The notes beneath the pieces were generated by a model. The model did no database searches. It saw nothing but the letters and a program-made list of their open reading frames with translations, and was not told the DNA's origin. From Bacillota bacterium (GTDB lineage Bacteria > Bacillota > Clostridia > Lachnospirales > Lachnospiraceae), in NCBI GenBank assembly GCA_023436225.1, contig JAEZKA010000010.1, positions 1-64,000 on the forward strand: DNA of 64,000 nt. Direction: 5' to 3'. Position numbers and translations under genes: made by a program. Below, piece by piece: positions 17,388 to 27,515 of this stretch. Every line of letters starts with the position of its first letter. Positions within the stretch are counted from its first letter, which is position 1.

Positions 17388-18506
17388 CTACACAGTTTTT
17401 GCATATAAATTCTTATGTAAATTGGTGATATTATCCCAATTAAAGGTTGATAAATTATAATTTGAATAATGTCCCGGATCGTTACCACCATCCTGTATAT
17501 TCAACAGTCTTTGTAGCTGATGATGGAGGCTCTTACTATTTCCTTTTTCGAATACATAACCGTTATTTTTAATTACTTCTATATTCTCTGGAATATTGCT
17601 AACAATGCACCTTCTCGCATAGCTCATTGCCTCCAGTAAACTTAATGGCATTCCTTCGACATCACTCGGTAGAATGTAAGCCAGGCAATTACTGAAAAGC
17701 TCCTCGCGCTCCTGCCCATCCACAAAGCCTGTCATAATAATTCGGTTATCATTTTCCACTGAAGCTTTAATCTTTTCTAAATAATCATCCGAATGGCTAT
17801 TACCACCCGCTATTACCAGCTTGATATCAGTGTCTAATTGCTGATAAGCTTCGATTAGATAATGAAGACCTTTTTCCGGTACGATCCGAGCTAGAAACAG
17901 TAAATAGGTATTACGTTTTAAGCCATATTTTTTTTCTATTACGTCAGCTTCTATTGGAATTGGATCAATGACACCATTCGGAATATAATGAGTCTCACGG
18001 TTATAGGTTTTAATAAAATAGTCATGCATGCTCTTCGATAATACGATTATCTCATCCGCATATTTCGCTGCTATTTTTTCACCCATTAATAGATATTTCG
18101 TTGCTAAACCTCCCCATTTTACTCTCTGCCAATCCAATCCATGGATTGTAGCGATTGTTCGTATTTTTAACAAATGAGGAATGATTAACATTGCACTAGG
18201 ACCTTCCGCATGATAATGAATTAAATCATACCTTCCAAATATCGCTCTGAGCGTAGCTAAAAATGAATAGATTAATGCATCAAAGCTTTTCTTATTGATT
18301 GTTAGAATAGTAATTAATCTTATTCCTTCATAATACTGTTTGTCGAATTGAGTGAGGTTCTTATTCGCTATATGCTTCCCTCTTCGGTTATATACTTCAA
18401 CCTCATCACCTTGTTTTACGAGGCGTTTTGATAATTCTTCTACTACTATCTCTACACCACCCTCTCTTGAGGGAATGCGTTTATGACCAATCATTGCAAT
18501 TTTCAT
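17388..18506 (-). CDS. GT4 glycosyltransferase
   Basis: A 372-residue GT-B glycosyltransferase. MIGHKRIPSREGGVEIVVEE at the N-terminus resembles the DUF1972/rhamnosyltransferase-like group. The C-terminal GT4 domain has ARIVPEKGLHYLIEAY and a donor-binding stretch around DVEGMPLSLLEAMSYAR. Only a distant AGGAG is found upstream, so the start is less certain than for its neighbours; 110 bases separate it from the next gene. Confidence 0.85.
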   Translation of the reverse strand: MKIAMIGHKRIPSREGGVEIVVEELSKRLVKQGDEVEVYNRRGKHIANKNLTQFDKQYYEGIRLITILTINKKSFDALIYSFLATLRAIFGRYDLIHYHAEGPSAMLIIPHLLKIRTIATIHGLDWQRVKWGGLATKYLLMGEKIAAKYADEIIVLSKSMHDYFIKTYNRETHYIPNGVIDPIPIEADVIEKKYGLKRNTYLLFLARIVPEKGLHYLIEAYQQLDTDIKLVIAGGNSHSDDYLEKIKASVENDNRIIMTGFVDGQEREELFSNCLAYILPSDVEGMPLSLLEAMSYARRCIVSNIPENIEVIKNNGYVFEKGNSKSLHHQLQRLLNIQDGGNDPGHYSNYNLSTFNWDNITNLHKNLYAKTV

Positions 18507-18616
18507 ATCGGCTATAGCTATATAATAATAGCTTTCTCCTTTCTTATCGAATGTAGGACAACAATTTACGTGTGTTTATAAATAATGAAATATAATAATT
18601 TGTCAAATAATGCTGA

Positions 18617-19658
18617 TTAGTAACGAAAAAACTTGCCTCTCAGCTCTGTCTTATTTTTAATATAAATACAAAAGATTAACAGTCTTCTTAGATAAAACCT
18701 GGTTGCCAAGGTATATATCTGCAATTTAGAATAGCGCAATCGGTCAAGCTTAACATTCTTATGTGCTGTCCGAAATGGTTCCTTCTTTAGTAATTCATAA
18801 AATTCCATCAGGGTATTTCTATCATGTCCATAATACATATAGAGCTGTTCAAAGATATTCTCAATACAATAAGCATGGAAGGCTTCCTGGAACAAGTTTT
18901 CTTTATTATGAGTTATTAAAAATTCTTTTAGATATTCATGTATCTGATTTGACAGGTCCGTTATACCAGGAGTATACATCTGGCTCTCGGATAGATCATT
19001 GATTCTGTAATAGTATCCCGTTATTAAGTGAAACCGAACATCCTTAGCATATTCAAGAACCTTTAGGTTGAACAGCATGTCTTCTGCTCTCTTTAGGCCA
19101 TTTATAAACTCAATTTCACTTTGTCTAATCATCTCGGTCTTATATAATTTACACCATGGTGTACATAGATTAATCCCAGGGAACTGTTTGGAATACCGTA
19201 AAATAATAAGTTGTAGTTCTTTCAACTCATCCGCTTCAAAGGTATAATCGGATAGATGAATTGGGCTTGGAATGATCTTATCTTGTATTACTTTTGAATA
19301 ATTAAATATCAGCACCTCAGGTGTATTATTTTTCAAATAATCCTCAAGACTACTACATAGGTTCACATCCAGCCAATCATCCGCGTCTAAGAACATCAGA
19401 TACTCTCCCGATGCTTCCTTTATTCCAACATTCCTGGCATTAGAAACACCCTGATTTTCAATATGTATTACTTTAATAAAAGGAAACCTTTCAGCATACT
19501 CATCACATATTTTCCCTGCTTCATTTTCTGATCCATCATCCACTATAATGGCTTCTAATTCCTTGGAGGTTTGTCCAACTACACTATCAAGACATTTTTG
19601 TAAAAATTCCTTGGCTGTATTATATACTGGTATGATAATCGATATAATTTGGCATCAT
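18617..19658 (-). pseudogene. GT2 glycosyltransferase with a frameshift in the first codons
   Basis: The main frame encodes a GT2 enzyme (NQGVSNARNVG, MFLDADDWL) but has no proper start codon. Upstream in the same frame lies the missing conserved N-terminus, IISIIIPVYNTAKEFLQKCL and EAIIVDDGS, back to a TGA. The expected ATG ATG CCA start at 19658 overlaps the stop of the preceding gene (ATGA) and has GGAG upstream, but is one base out of frame. Removing one A from the AAA run at 19648-19650 restores MMPIISIIIPVYN. It is therefore a one-base frameshift, a sequencing error, or a slippage site. The only in-frame late start, a GTG at 19543, would lose the nucleotide-binding strand. Confidence 0.8.
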
Positions 19659-20881
19659 CTCCTTTCGTTTAAAATCGAATTCCTATTTAAATATTGATTA
19701 TAAATATCAATCAGCCTATTACAGTAGGCTTCTAACGAAATCATTTTTGATCTTTTTTCTATACAATTTTGTGACATCTCTATCATTTTCTCTTTATCCT
19801 GAAACAATGCATTTATTTCTTTTGCTAACCTGTCTTCATTAATATCTTCAATTAGGATACCCGTCTCATTATTTTCAATTAATTCAGGAATTCCACCCAT
19901 TTTAGATGCAATTACCGGTGTTCCCAGAGATTCTGATTCTAGAATGGATAGTGGACAGTTATCATACCAGATGGACGGATATACGGAAAACAATGCTCTA
20001 CTTATTAATTCGTTCAATTCTTCTCCCTTTTTAAAACCAACAAATTCTACATTGGGAATCCCATTGCATATACTTTCCAGTGGACCAGTCCCAGCAATTT
20101 TGAACTTGATATGAGGTAGCCTTCTACAGCAATTAAGAAACAATTCCAGCCCCTTTTCTTCTGATAATCTTCCAAAATAAAGGACATAATCTTCTTTCTT
20201 GATATCATTGTCAATATTCTTTAATTCAATAAAATTATGTATCGTTTGTGTTCTACCCCTGTATAGCTTAATTTGATTTAATTTATCTTCTATGAAATGA
20301 CTGGGGCAAATATAATAATCTACCAATTGATACGTTTCTCGTTGCTCGTATAGAATCGCTTCTATAGAGCCAATCACACTTTTCATTTTTGATGCATGGA
20401 TACAATTCTTCTTGGCACAATTCCATTTACTTCCATTAACGCAAAGTTCACAGGGTTTTTTAGTTTGAAAATCATACATCAGATGGTTGGGACAAATCAT
20501 CTGATAATCGTGAACGGTTTGAATCATTGGTATCTTATGCTCGTGGATTTCTTCAATTATGGATGGTGTTAATTGGAAATTGATATTATTTAAATGAACA
20601 ATATCCGGTTTAAATTTAAGAATTGCATTTCTGATTTTTTTTCTTGCTTCAAAAGAATATATGATATGGATAGGATATAAGATTTTCTTGATTCCAGCGT
20701 CATGAAAGTCCATATTGGTAGTGTATTCATTCGCACTATTGGATACTGTGTTTTTCTCATCATACATTCCGAAATATTCAACCTGATGTCCTGACCTCTC
20801 CAGATATCTCCCTATTTTCAGGAAATAGGTTTCAGCTCCACCCTTTGGATATAAAAATTTATTAACCATCAAAATCTTCAT
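19655..20881 (-). CDS. GT4 glycosyltransferase
   Basis: A 408-residue GT-B enzyme. The N-terminal acceptor domain begins ILMVNKFLYPKGGAETYFL. A Cys-rich insert (CPNHLM, CELCVNGSKWNCAKKNC) is common in one GT4 subgroup. The donor domain shows FGRLSEEKGLELFLNCC and SIWYDNCPLSILESESLGTP. The start follows AAAGGAA. Its TGA overlaps the start of the next gene, supporting one transcript. Confidence 0.88.
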   Translation of the reverse strand: MKILMVNKFLYPKGGAETYFLKIGRYLERSGHQVEYFGMYDEKNTVSNSANEYTTNMDFHDAGIKKILYPIHIIYSFEARKKIRNAILKFKPDIVHLNNINFQLTPSIIEEIHEHKIPMIQTVHDYQMICPNHLMYDFQTKKPCELCVNGSKWNCAKKNCIHASKMKSVIGSIEAILYEQRETYQLVDYYICPSHFIEDKLNQIKLYRGRTQTIHNFIELKNIDNDIKKEDYVLYFGRLSEEKGLELFLNCCRRLPHIKFKIAGTGPLESICNGIPNVEFVGFKKGEELNELISRALFSVYPSIWYDNCPLSILESESLGTPVIASKMGGIPELIENNETGILIEDINEDRLAKEINALFQDKEKMIEMSQNCIEKRSKMISLEAYCNRLIDIYNQYLNRNSILNERR

Positions 20882-20930
20882 GATAATTCCTTTCGCTTCT
20901 GTACAATTTATGTAATGGCTGCCCGTTCAT

Positions 20931-21662
20931 TCACATTGTCATTTCTGCTTTTAATTTAGAATGTTTATTGATATATTTATGGTTTTTGTAATAATCAAAG
21001 TTCTTTTTAATTTTTCCGTATTCCTCAGTCTGAATCTTATTTAATATAATGCCTACAATATTGCCTCCTGATTTATTTAAGATAGTCCTCGATTCCTTGA
21101 TACTACTAATGTCTGTTTTTTCATACTCAGAGACTAAGATGACTCCATCCATTTTACTGGCGATTACATTTGGATCCACCGATGTAGTTATGGAGGGCAT
21201 GTCCCACACAACATAATCATAATTTTTACACAGCTGCTCCAATAATTCATCTACCTTGTCAGAGCACAAGAGACTGACGGGATTTGTTATCTTACCTCCA
21301 CTTGGAATATAGAATAGATTTTTATGATTCGTGTCATATACTGCTTCGGGATATAAACTCTCTTCCGATAGGAAATCAGATAATCCTATCTCTAACTTAT
21401 CATTTAACCTCTTATATTTTGTGGCTTTACGTAAATCTCCATCAATTAAGATTGTTTTCCACCCTGACTCTGCCATAGAAATCGCAAGGTTAATAGCAAT
21501 TGTTGTTGTGCCAACCCCTGGTTCGCAACCACTTATCATTATCTTTTTATATCCAACTTTTTGCTTTTTAAGATGGATTTCTACAACGATCCGATCAATC
21601 GCATCATTGATAAAATGATTTCTGTTGCTATAAAAATCAATTTGTCTTTTCATATCACTCAT
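20931..21662 (-). CDS. CpsD/CapB-type bacterial tyrosine kinase
   Basis: A cytoplasmic BY-kinase of 243 residues from the ATG at 21662, chosen because it overlaps the stop of the Wzz gene and follows GGAAGGG. Walker A is SGCEPGVGTTTIAINLA, Walker A' is TILIDGDLRKA, and Walker B lies near YVVWDMPS. The C-terminus has several tyrosines (YYKNHKY), the usual autophosphorylation cluster. With the adjacent CpsC-like activator it controls EPS chain length and export. Confidence 0.9.
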   Translation of the reverse strand: MSDMKRQIDFYSNRNHFINDAIDRIVVEIHLKKQKVGYKKIMISGCEPGVGTTTIAINLAISMAESGWKTILIDGDLRKATKYKRLNDKLEIGLSDFLSEESLYPEAVYDTNHKNLFYIPSGGKITNPVSLLCSDKVDELLEQLCKNYDYVVWDMPSITTSVDPNVIASKMDGVILVSEYEKTDISSIKESRTILNKSGGNIVGIILNKIQTEEYGKIKKNFDYYKNHKYINKHSKLKAEMTM

Positions 21663-22311
21663 CATCCCTTCCACTTTTTTTAAAGGATGGAATTGCTCCA
21701 ATAATATCAATCTCTCCTTCTAGTCCAATATCAGACAGATAATGTACTTTTTTTGAGAATATTACTCGGGCTACAATCCATACACATAAGAGAATAATTC
21801 CTGCAAGGGTAACAAAAATTCTGAATTTCCACTGCTCCAGCTGCTTATTGTAAGATAATTCAACCGAATTAGCTTCATCCAGCATTCGGGCTAAATTATA
21901 GGATGCAATATTATTGACCTCTTCAATAAAAACAGCTGCAACAGCATTTGCCACCTTTATCGCTAGTAATTCATCGCTTGAAGTAGCATATATTCCAAGT
22001 ACCGACGAATAGGTTTTGACAGAAATCATTTTTTTTATACTATCCGCATCCAGCTCCGAGATGTGTAATAAATTTGCTGCCTGCTCACTAACCTTTGAGC
22101 TTGTAATAATATCCGAATATAATGTTAATGCGGAATTATCTGATGCCGAAAATACAGTTGCTTCTGCGGTATACTCATCCTCCCGTGGATTACTAACACT
22201 GATTAGATAAGCAACAGCATAGAATATTGCTCCTATTAATATTAATAACCACCATTTCCCAAGAATCGCTTTCCAGCATCTTTTCACATCTATGTTAATT
22301 TCCTTATTCAT
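21655..22311 (-). CDS. Wzz/CpsC-type chain-length regulator and kinase activator
   Basis: A 218-residue protein with two membrane helices (about residues 17-35 and 165-185) flanking an extracytoplasmic domain, and a short cytoplasmic tail that would contact CpsD. YLISVSNPREDEYTAEATVF resembles the Wzz N-terminal pattern. It overlaps the kinase gene by eight bases, the classic Gram-positive CpsC/CpsD pair. Confidence 0.88.
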   Translation of the reverse strand: MNKEINIDVKRCWKAILGKWWLLILIGAIFYAVAYLISVSNPREDEYTAEATVFSASDNSALTLYSDIITSSKVSEQAANLLHISELDADSIKKMISVKTYSSVLGIYATSSDELLAIKVANAVAAVFIEEVNNIASYNLARMLDEANSVELSYNKQLEQWKFRIFVTLAGIILLCVWIVARVIFSKKVHYLSDIGLEGEIDIIGAIPSFKKSGRDDE

Positions 22312-22437
22312 ATACCCCTCCTGAATTAGTTACTAGTCTTACTCTTTATGCCTGATATCCAGTCCATCTGTCGAATGAGAACCGAAATTTCTCATTCCAA
22401 TTTATTGATAATTTTACCATTTATTTTGTTTTTTTCT

Positions 22438-22466
22438 ATTTTGCAGTATAAGTCGCCAATTGTCAA
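22438..22466 (-). promoter_or_regulatory. Sigma-A-type promoter upstream of wzz/cpsC
   Basis: On the minus strand TTGACA (22466-22461) and CAAAAT (22443-22438) are separated by 17 bases. It lies in the 260-base gap before the chain-length regulator and would drive the EPS operon. The rest of the gap is AT-rich with nothing else clear. Confidence 0.55.
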
Positions 22467-22573
22467 TTAATTCTTTCATTTTACTTTAAATTATTCTATT
22501 TATGCAGTTTTTCCACTAATATTTCTATATATTTCGTAATTTGTGTTAAATATTAGTCAATCTCTACACAGAA

Positions 22574-23647
22574 CTAAGGCTCATCATATACTTTTTCATG
22601 TAGCTCGTTTACATTCTTTTCAAAATCCATTCCAATCACAGACATACGGTTAATTGTTAAAAATGAAAACGTATTCTCCATAGGAATACTCCATTGAACT
22701 ATTTCATAGTTTTTATAAGTAGGAAAAGAGATGATTAAGGAAACAATTTTCTTTTCACTAAGATTAGTCGTAACCTGGGGTAATATGTTATCCGCCAAAT
22801 TTAATATCTGTAAATAATTTAGATCCTTTATTTTATTAAAAACGGTCTGTAAAACCAGTCGTTGACGGGCTGTTCTTTCAAAATCGGTGCCAACATAACG
22901 ATTACGTACGTACCCTAGTGTTTGCTTCCCATTCAAGACATAATTTCCTGGTTGTGTTAATAGGTCATCGCTTTCATTAACTTTGTTATGTTGGTTTATT
23001 TCTTTAATATAGAAGTTAATGATCGGTATATATTCCTCTTTCACTTCCAGGTTAACTCCATTAATCGCATCTACTACATCAATGAAGGTATAAAAGTCCA
23101 ACGATATGTATTTATCTATATTAATTTTAAAGTTTTCCTCTATGGTATCGATTAGCAGATTGGCACCACCGAGGGCATATGCTGCATTAAGTCGGTTATT
23201 TTTATAATTAGGAATTTTAAGATAGATATCTCTTAAAAAAGATGTAAGAATTATTTTTTTCGTATTTGAATTAATCGAAACTAATATCATCGCATCAGAA
23301 CGCCCCGATCCACCGGCCTCTCTGGAATCGCAACCTATTAGTAATATATTATAAACATCGCTACTACTAGCCTTATGTTTCTCTTCCTCTGTATTCCCTA
23401 GTATTCTTTCTTCTATTTCATCAATGACTATTTGCGGTGAATTGGTGATATCCGCTGCTCCCTCTATTATCATCTCATCTGCTTCGTCTATAAGATTATT
23501 CCCAGTAACCTCATATGAAGTATTATCCTTGACTAGGTTTATCTTATTAATATATGAATGAACGAAAAAAGCGCCTGCGATACCTATCGTAATTATGATA
23601 CTAAGTAAAGTAATTAAGATTATTTTTGTGATTTTGAATTTTTTCAT
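22574..23647 (-). CDS. LytR-CpsA-Psr (LCP) family ligase
   Basis: A 357-residue membrane-anchored protein with an N-terminal helix (about residues 8-30). The LCP core contains YNILLIGCDSREAGGSGRSDAM, ILTSFLRDIYLKIP, RLNAAYALGG and TLGYVRNRYVGTDFERTARQ. LCP proteins transfer undecaprenyl-linked glycopolymers to peptidoglycan. As the first gene of the locus, it suggests that the EPS is at least partly wall-attached. The start at 23647 has GGAGG nine bases upstream. Confidence 0.92.
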   Translation of the reverse strand: MKKFKITKIILITLLSIIITIGIAGAFFVHSYINKINLVKDNTSYEVTGNNLIDEADEMIIEGAADITNSPQIVIDEIEERILGNTEEEKHKASSSDVYNILLIGCDSREAGGSGRSDAMILVSINSNTKKIILTSFLRDIYLKIPNYKNNRLNAAYALGGANLLIDTIEENFKINIDKYISLDFYTFIDVVDAINGVNLEVKEEYIPIINFYIKEINQHNKVNESDDLLTQPGNYVLNGKQTLGYVRNRYVGTDFERTARQRLVLQTVFNKIKDLNYLQILNLADNILPQVTTNLSEKKIVSLIISFPTYKNYEIVQWSIPMENTFSFLTINRMSVIGMDFEKNVNELHEKVYDEP

Positions 23648-23850
23648 AGGGTAAACCTCCACAATATTTCAATTTGTTTTAAAGAAGATGACAAATATTA
23701 CTTTAAATTACATTTAATTGTATATTTTGACTATTTATACAGCATTATACTATATGGCATACAACTTGCATAGAATAGTTAATATTTAGTCAATCTTCGC
23801 AAAATTGAGTAGTCAATTCATCTGCACGCAAACAATTGAAGGTACACTTC

Positions 23851-23872
23851 GCGAACTTTCTATTGTCATGAA
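23851..23872 (-). repeat. 22-bp intergenic element, copy B
   Basis: Identical to the element at 7298-7319. It directly follows the terminator of the lactate operon on the minus strand. The remaining gap, 23648-23850, is AT-rich; a TATAAT-like box sits at 23744-23749 without a good -35, and may belong to the LCP gene promoter. Confidence 0.6.
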
Positions 23873-23915
23873 TAAAAGAGCCGGTATCCCTTTAATTATC
23901 AAAGGGATACCGGCT
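23873..23915 (-). terminator. Terminator of the lactate operon
   Basis: A 15-bp perfect stem, AGCCGGTATCCCTTT paired with AAAGGGATACCGGCT around a 7-base loop, followed on the minus strand by CTTTTATT. It lies about 30 bases after the lactate dehydrogenase stop codon. Confidence 0.9.
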
Positions 23916-23946
23916 CCTCGGCCACTCACAATATGATTACTTATTT

Positions 23947-25350
23947 TTATATCTGGCAAACCTTACGGGGGTTTAGGATATTCTTCGGATCGAAGGCTTT
24001 CTTAATCCCTCTCATAAGCTCTACGGTTGCTGGATCTAAACTCTCAAAGAGATAGGATTTTTTCGCAAAGCCGATACCATGCTCGCCGGATACCTGTCCG
24101 CGAAGCTGTCTTGCCTTCCCATATATCTTATCCATCGCTTCGGTCATTCTCTTCTCCCATTCCTCTTCGCTTAAATCATCCTTTAGAATATACGCATGGA
24201 GGTTACCGTCACCGGCGTGCCCAAAGCTCTTGATACGGATATTTACTTCCTTATATAAGCTGTGAATATACTCCACCATCTCATTGACGGAGCTTCGGGG
24301 AACTACAACATCTACCTCATCCATGTAAGTGGTTGAACCCTTAATTGCTTCCAGGAAGGCACCTCTTGCTTTCCATATGGACTCTTCTCTCTCTGTTGTA
24401 TCAGAAATAAGAATATCGGTAGCCCCCTGCTCCAAACAGATCTTAGCTACGCTGTCATATGCCCTCTCAATCTCCTGCGTGGTATTACCATCAAATTTTA
24501 GAAGAAGATAGGCATCAGCACTGTTATCCGGGAATTTCTTACCCAGGTATTGCTCCGCATCCATGATAACCTCTCTCTGCATGAACTCGATTGCTGTAGG
24601 CGCTGACTTCGATTTGATAATCATCGGCACGGTTCGGATTGCCTGCTCCAAGCTTGGAAAGGGAATTAGTAAGCTGATTGCCTTTTGAGGTAGGGGGATG
24701 AGCTTTAAGGTAGCCTTGGTAATAATACCGAGTGTTCCCTCAGATCCAACCATTAGATCCTTCATAGCATAACCGGTACTGTTCTTTACAACCTTTCCGC
24801 CAAATTCTACGATGTTTCCATCCGGTAATACTACCTCAAGTCCTCGCACATAGTCTCTGGTCACTCCGTATTTAACGGCTCTCATACCTCCTGCATTGGT
24901 ACTGATGTTCCCACCGATGGTTGCTGATTTCTCACCCGGATCAGGAGGATAGAACAGATCTCTCTCCTGAACATAAGCAGATAGTTCCATCAGCAATACG
25001 CCCGGTTCAACGGTAATCGTCAGATTATCCTCATCTAATTCAAGTATGTGATTCATCTGTGTTGTATCTAACATAATGCCATGCTCCATAGCAACGGAAG
25101 CACCTACCAATCCTGTTCCCGAACCACGGGGGGTGACCGGAATATTATTGACGAATGCATACTTCATAATCTCGGAAACCTCTTCGGTAGAGATTACCTT
25201 AACAACAACATCCGGATAACTGGTTGTATCACTTAACTCATCATGGCTATATTCCTCGTTGATATGATCTCCATATAATACACGTTCCGGATCATTGATT
25301 AACTGATTGATAAATATCAGATCCTTTTGATCAATTCTTTTATAATTCAT
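23947..25350 (-). CDS. lctD: FAD-dependent lactate dehydrogenase subunit (GlcD/LctD family)
   Basis: A 467-residue flavoenzyme. The PCMH-type FAD domain shows VTPRGSGTGLVGASVA and DPGEKSATIGGNISTNAGGM; the C-terminal domain shows the SFGHAGDGNLH and SGEHGIG motifs. This is the D-lactate/glycolate oxidase family. Encoded directly after EtfB and EtfA, it matches the LctBCD complex of Acetobacterium woodii. That enzyme oxidises lactate with NAD+ while consuming reduced ferredoxin (electron confurcation). The start follows GGAGG. It is last in the operon. Confidence 0.93.
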   Translation of the reverse strand: MNYKRIDQKDLIFINQLINDPERVLYGDHINEEYSHDELSDTTSYPDVVVKVISTEEVSEIMKYAFVNNIPVTPRGSGTGLVGASVAMEHGIMLDTTQMNHILELDEDNLTITVEPGVLLMELSAYVQERDLFYPPDPGEKSATIGGNISTNAGGMRAVKYGVTRDYVRGLEVVLPDGNIVEFGGKVVKNSTGYAMKDLMVGSEGTLGIITKATLKLIPLPQKAISLLIPFPSLEQAIRTVPMIIKSKSAPTAIEFMQREVIMDAEQYLGKKFPDNSADAYLLLKFDGNTTQEIERAYDSVAKICLEQGATDILISDTTEREESIWKARGAFLEAIKGSTTYMDEVDVVVPRSSVNEMVEYIHSLYKEVNIRIKSFGHAGDGNLHAYILKDDLSEEEWEKRMTEAMDKIYGKARQLRGQVSGEHGIGFAKKSYLFESLDPATVELMRGIKKAFDPKNILNPRKVCQI

Positions 25351-25412
25351 CGTTTATCCTCCATACTGCCAAAGAGCAGATATATTCTTAACTTACACCT
25401 CATTTAACGCCT

Positions 25413-25458
25413 GCAGAACAAGGAGTTTGCTCCAATGAGCAGGCTTCACAGTTCTTCC
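25413..25458 (+). repeat. 46-nt intergenic palindromic repeat, copy 1
   Basis: Begins AGAACAAGGAGT and ends CTTCACAGTTCTTCC, so AGAAC and GTTCT pair. Two relatives of the same length lie at 53202-53246 and 56231-56276. All three sit between co-directional genes of an operon. Confidence 0.6.
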
Positions 25459-25480
25459 ATAGGATATGTTGTTCAAAATC

Positions 25481-26671
25481 CTATGCGCCCTTGCTCATTT
25501 TAATCTGGTTAATCAGGTTCGGAATAATCTCATATAAATCGCCAACTAGACCATAATGTGCCGTCTTAAAGATCGGAGCGTTTTCATCCTTATTAATCGC
25601 GATGATATATTCAGAATTATTCATACCGGCGGTAAACTGCACGGAACCCGAGACTCCTACTGTAATAATCAGCTTAGGTCTTACGGTTCTACCACTTAAG
25701 CCTACCTGACGCTTCGCCTCCATCCACCCAGCTTCCATCATAGGTCTTGTACAAGCCAGCTGTCCGCCTAACAGATCCGCTAATTCCTGAACCATCTTAA
25801 GGTCTTCTTCCTTCTTAATACCACGGCCCGCTACAACCAGAACCTCAGAAGCCTCTATGTACTGTTCCTTCTCCTTAGCAATGATATCTAGGACTTCAAT
25901 CCTACTGTTTAGTTGATCCTCCGCTATCTCACAGGCAATGATCTCACCTGTCTCCTCAGAACTTCTCCTAGGAGCATCCATAACCTTATATCGGACGGTA
26001 GCCATCTGCGGTCTATGATTCGGTGTTAAGATCTGTGCCATAATATTACCACCGAAAGCAGGTCTGATTTGCACTAAATCTGTCTCATCGTTGATATCAA
26101 GTATCGTACAGTCTGCGGTAAGTCCGGTCTTTAGTCTTGCCGCAAGCCTTGGTGCCAGCTGCCGGCCGACCGGAGTTGCACCCATCAGTATTGCCGTAGG
26201 GTGAAGCTTTTCTACAAAATTCGCGAGAACAGCAGTATACGGCTCAATCTTAAAACGGTCTAGGCTGGGTTTATCATAAACAAATACTTTATCTACATTA
26301 TAATGAAGCAACTCACGGCAATTAGAAGAAATATCGCTACCCATCATTACCGCATATACCGGATGATTGATTTTGGAGGCAAGTTCTCGCGCTTTCCCGA
26401 TCAACTCATAGGTAACCGGATGGATATTACCATCAATATGATCTACATAAACTGCAATCCCCTTCCAGAGACTTTTATCAATACTGGCAATTGCTTCCTC
26501 TACATACTCAACTGCTCCCTGAGGTCCTTTTTTTACACATATCTTACACATCTTACAGGCAGCATTAATGGAAAGCTCTCCGTTCTTGTTCTCCATCGCA
26601 TTAAACGGACAGAGCTTAATCATTTCCTCAACATTTCCTACCTTGCTCTGATTGATTTCTAATTTGGCCAT
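25481..26671 (-). CDS. etfA: Electron transfer flavoprotein alpha subunit with ferredoxin-like N-terminus
   Basis: A 396-residue EtfA (LctC type). Residues about 20-50 carry CPFNAM and CKMCKIC, four cysteines suited to one [4Fe-4S] cluster, which ordinary EtfA proteins lack. The ETF alpha/beta fold follows, with the C-terminal FAD-binding region SGSVQFTAGMNNSEYI and KTAHYGLVGDLYEI. The N-terminal cluster is known to connect ferredoxin with the flavins in bifurcating lactate dehydrogenase complexes. The start follows AGGAGG, 12 bases after etfB. Confidence 0.93.
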   Translation of the reverse strand: MAKLEINQSKVGNVEEMIKLCPFNAMENKNGELSINAACKMCKICVKKGPQGAVEYVEEAIASIDKSLWKGIAVYVDHIDGNIHPVTYELIGKARELASKINHPVYAVMMGSDISSNCRELLHYNVDKVFVYDKPSLDRFKIEPYTAVLANFVEKLHPTAILMGATPVGRQLAPRLAARLKTGLTADCTILDINDETDLVQIRPAFGGNIMAQILTPNHRPQMATVRYKVMDAPRRSSEETGEIIACEIAEDQLNSRIEVLDIIAKEKEQYIEASEVLVVAGRGIKKEEDLKMVQELADLLGGQLACTRPMMEAGWMEAKRQVGLSGRTVRPKLIITVGVSGSVQFTAGMNNSEYIIAINKDENAPIFKTAHYGLVGDLYEIIPNLINQIKMSKGA

Positions 26672-26683
26672 TGTCTATTCCTC

Positions 26684-27472
26684 CTATATGAATTTCAGTT
26701 CCTGCAATTTGTTATGCAGTTGATCTGAAAGTTCTGCCTGCGTTCCTGTCCATATCTCCCGATGAGAATTTACAGCCGGAGGGAAGATCCGTTGTACCTG
26801 AGTCGGAGACCCGTTTAGTCCATAATGCCTCTCATCCTTATCCTCTAGCTGCTCCAGACTGATGACTCTGATCTCACGGTCCTTCGTCATCTCCTTCTTC
26901 AAATAAGAAGGGAGTCTTGGCATAAAGATATCTTTATCTACGGACAATAGACATGGAAATGCAACCTTAGCAATCTCAATATCATGGGACATATCCATCT
27001 CTACAGTAATTGCTCCCTCACTAAGCTCTACAATCCTTGATACATTGGATACACTGGGTATCTTCAGATATTCAGAAACCTCCGGTCCTACCTGAGCGGT
27101 ATCGCCGTCCGTTGTCTGCTTTCCACATAGAATTAGATCAAAATCACCTAACAGTTTAATTCCCTGGGAAATGGTATAGCTAGTCGCAAGTACATCGGCA
27201 CCACCGAATTTTCGATCTGAAATCAGAACGCCTTCATCCACGCCCATGGCAAAGGCCTCACGGATGACGTTCGCTGCCTGTCCGGGTCCCATGGTAAGAG
27301 CAGTAATTTTACCACCCATTTCTTCTTTAATTCGAAGTGCTGCTTCAATCGCATATAAATCATACGGGTTCATCTTGGATTCAACACCATTTCTTTTTAA
27401 TACTCCTGTGACCGGATCCACTTCCACCTTATTACTGTCCGGTACCTGCTTAATACATACTAAAATGTTCAT
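26684..27472 (-). CDS. etfB: Electron transfer flavoprotein beta subunit
   Basis: A 262-residue EtfB. NILVCIKQVPDSNKVEVDP and the GADVLATSYTIS and DLILCGKQTTDGDTAQVGPE motifs, which bind AMP or FAD, are typical. In the confurcating lactate dehydrogenase this subunit holds the bifurcating FAD and the NAD site. The start is placed at 27472, five bases after GGAG; a longer frame from 27505 would overlap the leader. It lies between the permease and etfA. Confidence 0.93.
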   Translation of the reverse strand: MNILVCIKQVPDSNKVEVDPVTGVLKRNGVESKMNPYDLYAIEAALRIKEEMGGKITALTMGPGQAANVIREAFAMGVDEGVLISDRKFGGADVLATSYTISQGIKLLGDFDLILCGKQTTDGDTAQVGPEVSEYLKIPSVSNVSRIVELSEGAITVEMDMSHDIEIAKVAFPCLLSVDKDIFMPRLPSYLKKEMTKDREIRVISLEQLEDKDERHYGLNGSPTQVQRIFPPAVNSHREIWTGTQAELSDQLHNKLQELKFI

Positions 27473-27515
27473 AAATTCTCCATTCCTGCGTACATTGATA
27501 CGCATCGTTCATTAA

